From an uncultured Bacilli bacterium (lineage in GTDB: Bacteria > Bacillota_I > Bacilli_A > RF39 > UBA660): a stretch of 8,407 nucleotides of DNA. The notes beneath the pieces were generated by a model, which worked only from the letters and a program-made list of their open reading frames with translations, was not told the origin of the DNA and did no database searches. Below, in pieces: positions 6,737-8,407 of this stretch (within the stretch, counting starts at the first letter, position 1; each line of letters begins with the position of its first letter). Location: contig CAKONT010000039.1 in the NCBI GenBank assembly GCA_934097255.1, forward strand, positions 1 through 8,407. The letters run 5' to 3'. The translations under genes and the position numbers were made by a program.

Positions 6737-6742
6737 CTCCTT
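6737..6742 (-). promoter_or_regulatory. mutM ribosome binding site overlapping the polA stop codon
   Basis: AAGGAG begins inside the polA TAA stop and ends seven bases before the mutM ATG. Ribosomes finishing polA would be placed on the mutM site, so translation of the two is probably coupled. Confidence 0.8.
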
Positions 6743-8407
6743 ACTTTGCTTCATACCAATTAGCGCCACAATTTACATCAACTTTTAATGGCACATTTAA
6801 TTTATAAGTATTTTCCATTATTTCTTTTACTATTTTTATTACTTCATCTTTTTCAGATACTAATGTATCAATTACTAATTCATCGTGTACTTGAATGATC
6901 ATTTTAGATTTAATATTTCTTTTCTTAAATTCATTGAATATCTCAATCATTGCCTTTTTTAATATATCCGCACTGGTTCCTTGAATAGGAGTATTAAGAG
7001 CCATTCTCTCTCCCATACTTCTTATCATAAAATTAGTACTTTTTAATTCTTCAATATATCTTTTTCGTCCAAATAAAGTTTTAGAATAACCTAATTTTTT
7101 AGCTTCTTCTATTTCCTCTTTCATATAATCTCTTATTCCAGGGAAAGTATTTAAATAATTTTCTATAAATTCTTTTGCTTCTTTGACATCTATATTTAAA
7201 TCTTCTGATAGTCCAAAACTTGATATTCCATATATTATTCCAAAGTTAACTGCCTTAGCATTTCTTCTCATTTTTTTAGTTACTTCGGATTTTGGCACAT
7301 GATAAATATCCATTGCTGTTTTAGTATGAATATCCATTCCCTCTTTAAAAGCATCAATCATATTTTCTGCATTTGCCATGTGTGCAAAAATACGAAGCTC
7401 TATTTGCGAATAATCAAATGATATAATAATTGAATTATCACTAGGAATAAAGGCTTTTCTAATAAGTCTTCCATATTCTTCTTTCGCTGGTATATTTTGA
7501 AGATTAGGATTAGACGATGACAATCTTCCTGTTCTTGTTAAAGTTTGATTAAAATTAGTATGAATTTTCGAATCAAGTTTTATATAATCTTTTAAACTAA
7601 CTATATAAGTAGTATATAATTTTGAAAATGTTCTATGTTCAATTATCTTATTAACAATATCATATCCTTTTAACTTAGTTAAAATATCAATACTTGTCGA
7701 ATAATTATCATCTTTTATTTTCTTTGGATAAGGAATAGCTAATTTTTGAAAAAGAATTTTACCCAATTGTTTAGGAGATGAAATATTAAACTCTACTCCT
7801 GCTAAATCATATATTTCTTTAGAAATATTATCTATTTTTTCTTTTAATTCTATTCCCATATTATCTAAAATATTTTCATTAATATTAACACCTACATATT
7901 CCATATCACTTAAAACATAACATAAAGGAAGTTCAAGATCGTTATATAGTTTTTTATTTTCTAAATCTAATTTTTCTTTCATTTTAGAAATATTATCATA
8001 GATATATTTTGCTTTTAATATCGCATGTTTTGCTATATCTTCTATGGTAAGATTTTTTTCTTTATATAACTGTTCACTAAACTTTATACTATGATTATCA
8101 TTATTCATCAAGTAAGATAAATCATCTTTTATATTATAATTTAATAAATAAGAAATAAGCATCATATCATCAATATTCTTATCTATGTCAATATTAAGAT
8201 ATGAAAAAGATACCAACAATTTTTTTAAATCATATGTATATTTTTTTACACCATTTGTTAAAAATGAATTTGATTTTAAATAGTCTTTTGGAATAAAAAT
8301 ACTATTATCTTTATTGTATATAGCAATTCCTTTAACATCCCTATCATTATAATTTCCATTTACTTCGATATATATTGCATAATCATCTTTTATATCAATA
8401 GATGAAG
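6741..8407 (-). CDS. polA: DNA polymerase I, 5' end outside window
   Basis: Family A polymerase for Okazaki-fragment maturation and repair synthesis. The frame stays open to the right edge: 554 residues are visible. The missing part should be about 300 residues holding the 5' nuclease domain, so its presence cannot be judged. Visible residues 1-130 are the 3'-5' exonuclease-like domain. There the DxE motif reads YIE (Y12, E14), the second Asp survives as D59, and the third appears to be lost, so proofreading is probably absent, as in Bacillus enzymes. The polymerase domain is intact: motif A DYSQIELR (331-338), motif B RRNAKAVNFGIIYG (380-393, with Phe at the position that disfavours dideoxynucleotides) and motif C QVHDELV (about 505-511). 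It ends NCGANWYEAK. A TTG codon at 8219 is only an internal Leu, because homology continues upstream of it. The stop overlaps the mutM ribosome binding site. Confidence 0.97.
   Translation of the reverse strand, partial: SSIDIKDDYAIYIEVNGNYNDRDVKGIAIYNKDNSIFIPKDYLKSNSFLTNGVKKYTYDLKKLLVSFSYLNIDIDKNIDDMMLISYLLNYNIKDDLSYLMNNDNHSIKFSEQLYKEKNLTIEDIAKHAILKAKYIYDNISKMKEKLDLENKKLYNDLELPLCYVLSDMEYVGVNINENILDNMGIELKEKIDNISKEIYDLAGVEFNISSPKQLGKILFQKLAIPYPKKIKDDNYSTSIDILTKLKGYDIVNKIIEHRTFSKLYTTYIVSLKDYIKLDSKIHTNFNQTLTRTGRLSSSNPNLQNIPAKEEYGRLIRKAFIPSDNSIIISFDYSQIELRIFAHMANAENMIDAFKEGMDIHTKTAMDIYHVPKSEVTKKMRRNAKAVNFGIIYGISSFGLSEDLNIDVKEAKEFIENYLNTFPGIRDYMKEEIEEAKKLGYSKTLFGRKRYIEELKSTNFMIRSMGERMALNTPIQGTSADILKKAMIEIFNEFKKRNIKSKMIIQVHDELVIDTLVSEKDEVIKIVKEIMENTYKLNVPLKVDVNCGANWYEAK

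Noticed and set aside
8217..8219. TTG as the start of polA
   Set aside because: The frame stays open for 62 more residues to the window edge, and these match the exonuclease-like domain of Pol I, so the codon is an internal Leu and the gene is partial.
1..8407. A new defence system, mobile element, CRISPR array or phage region
   Set aside because: No transposase, integrase, inverted-repeat pair, spacer array or nuclease/effector gene is visible. The only direct repeat is the in-frame MucBP unit, and three of the five genes are ordinary housekeeping genes.

Overview
The window is AT-rich and all five genes lie on the minus strand. It reads like a stretch of chromosome from a low-GC Gram-positive bacterium (Bacillota, possibly one of the uncultured Bacilli or Mollicutes-like gut lineages). 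Supporting signs are a T-box leader in front of asnS, a Bacillus-like DNA polymerase I with an apparently dead proofreading domain, a polA-mutM gene pair, AAGGAG-type ribosome binding sites, and a secreted von Willebrand A protein with MucBP-type repeats. UGA is used as a stop (end of the deacetylase-like gene) and tryptophan is written UGG where checked, so the standard bacterial code applies rather than the Mycoplasma code. No species name can be supported.

In the direction of transcription (right to left): polA enters from the right edge without its 5' end, followed 11 bases later by mutM. This is a DNA replication and repair pair. mutM ends in an AU-rich hairpin terminator. Next is a membrane-anchored or secreted protein with the fold of a NodB polysaccharide deacetylase but without its catalytic and metal-binding residues. 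Its stop codon lies inside the -35 box of the next promoter, which drives a complete asparagine T-box leader and asnS. asnS ends in a good intrinsic terminator whose U-tract runs into the extended -10 promoter of a five-helix membrane protein of the CmpB family (PF06541). Last comes a large secreted VWA adhesin-like protein with its own promoter and a structured 5' leader. It runs off the left edge inside a tandem array of nearly identical MucBP repeats.

The genes appear to form four or five separate transcription units rather than one pathway. polA and mutM are genome maintenance. asnS is controlled by uncharged tRNA-Asn. The three remaining proteins face the membrane, wall or cell surface. 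I see no CRISPR array, tRNA, rRNA, insertion sequence, phage gene or defence system, and nothing that amounts to a new multi-gene system. The most interesting items are the apparent pseudo-deacetylase, the recently duplicated MucBP repeats, the structured leader of the surface-protein mRNA, and the tight overlaps of stop codon, promoter and terminator around asnS. No gene-free stretch exceeds 300 bases.
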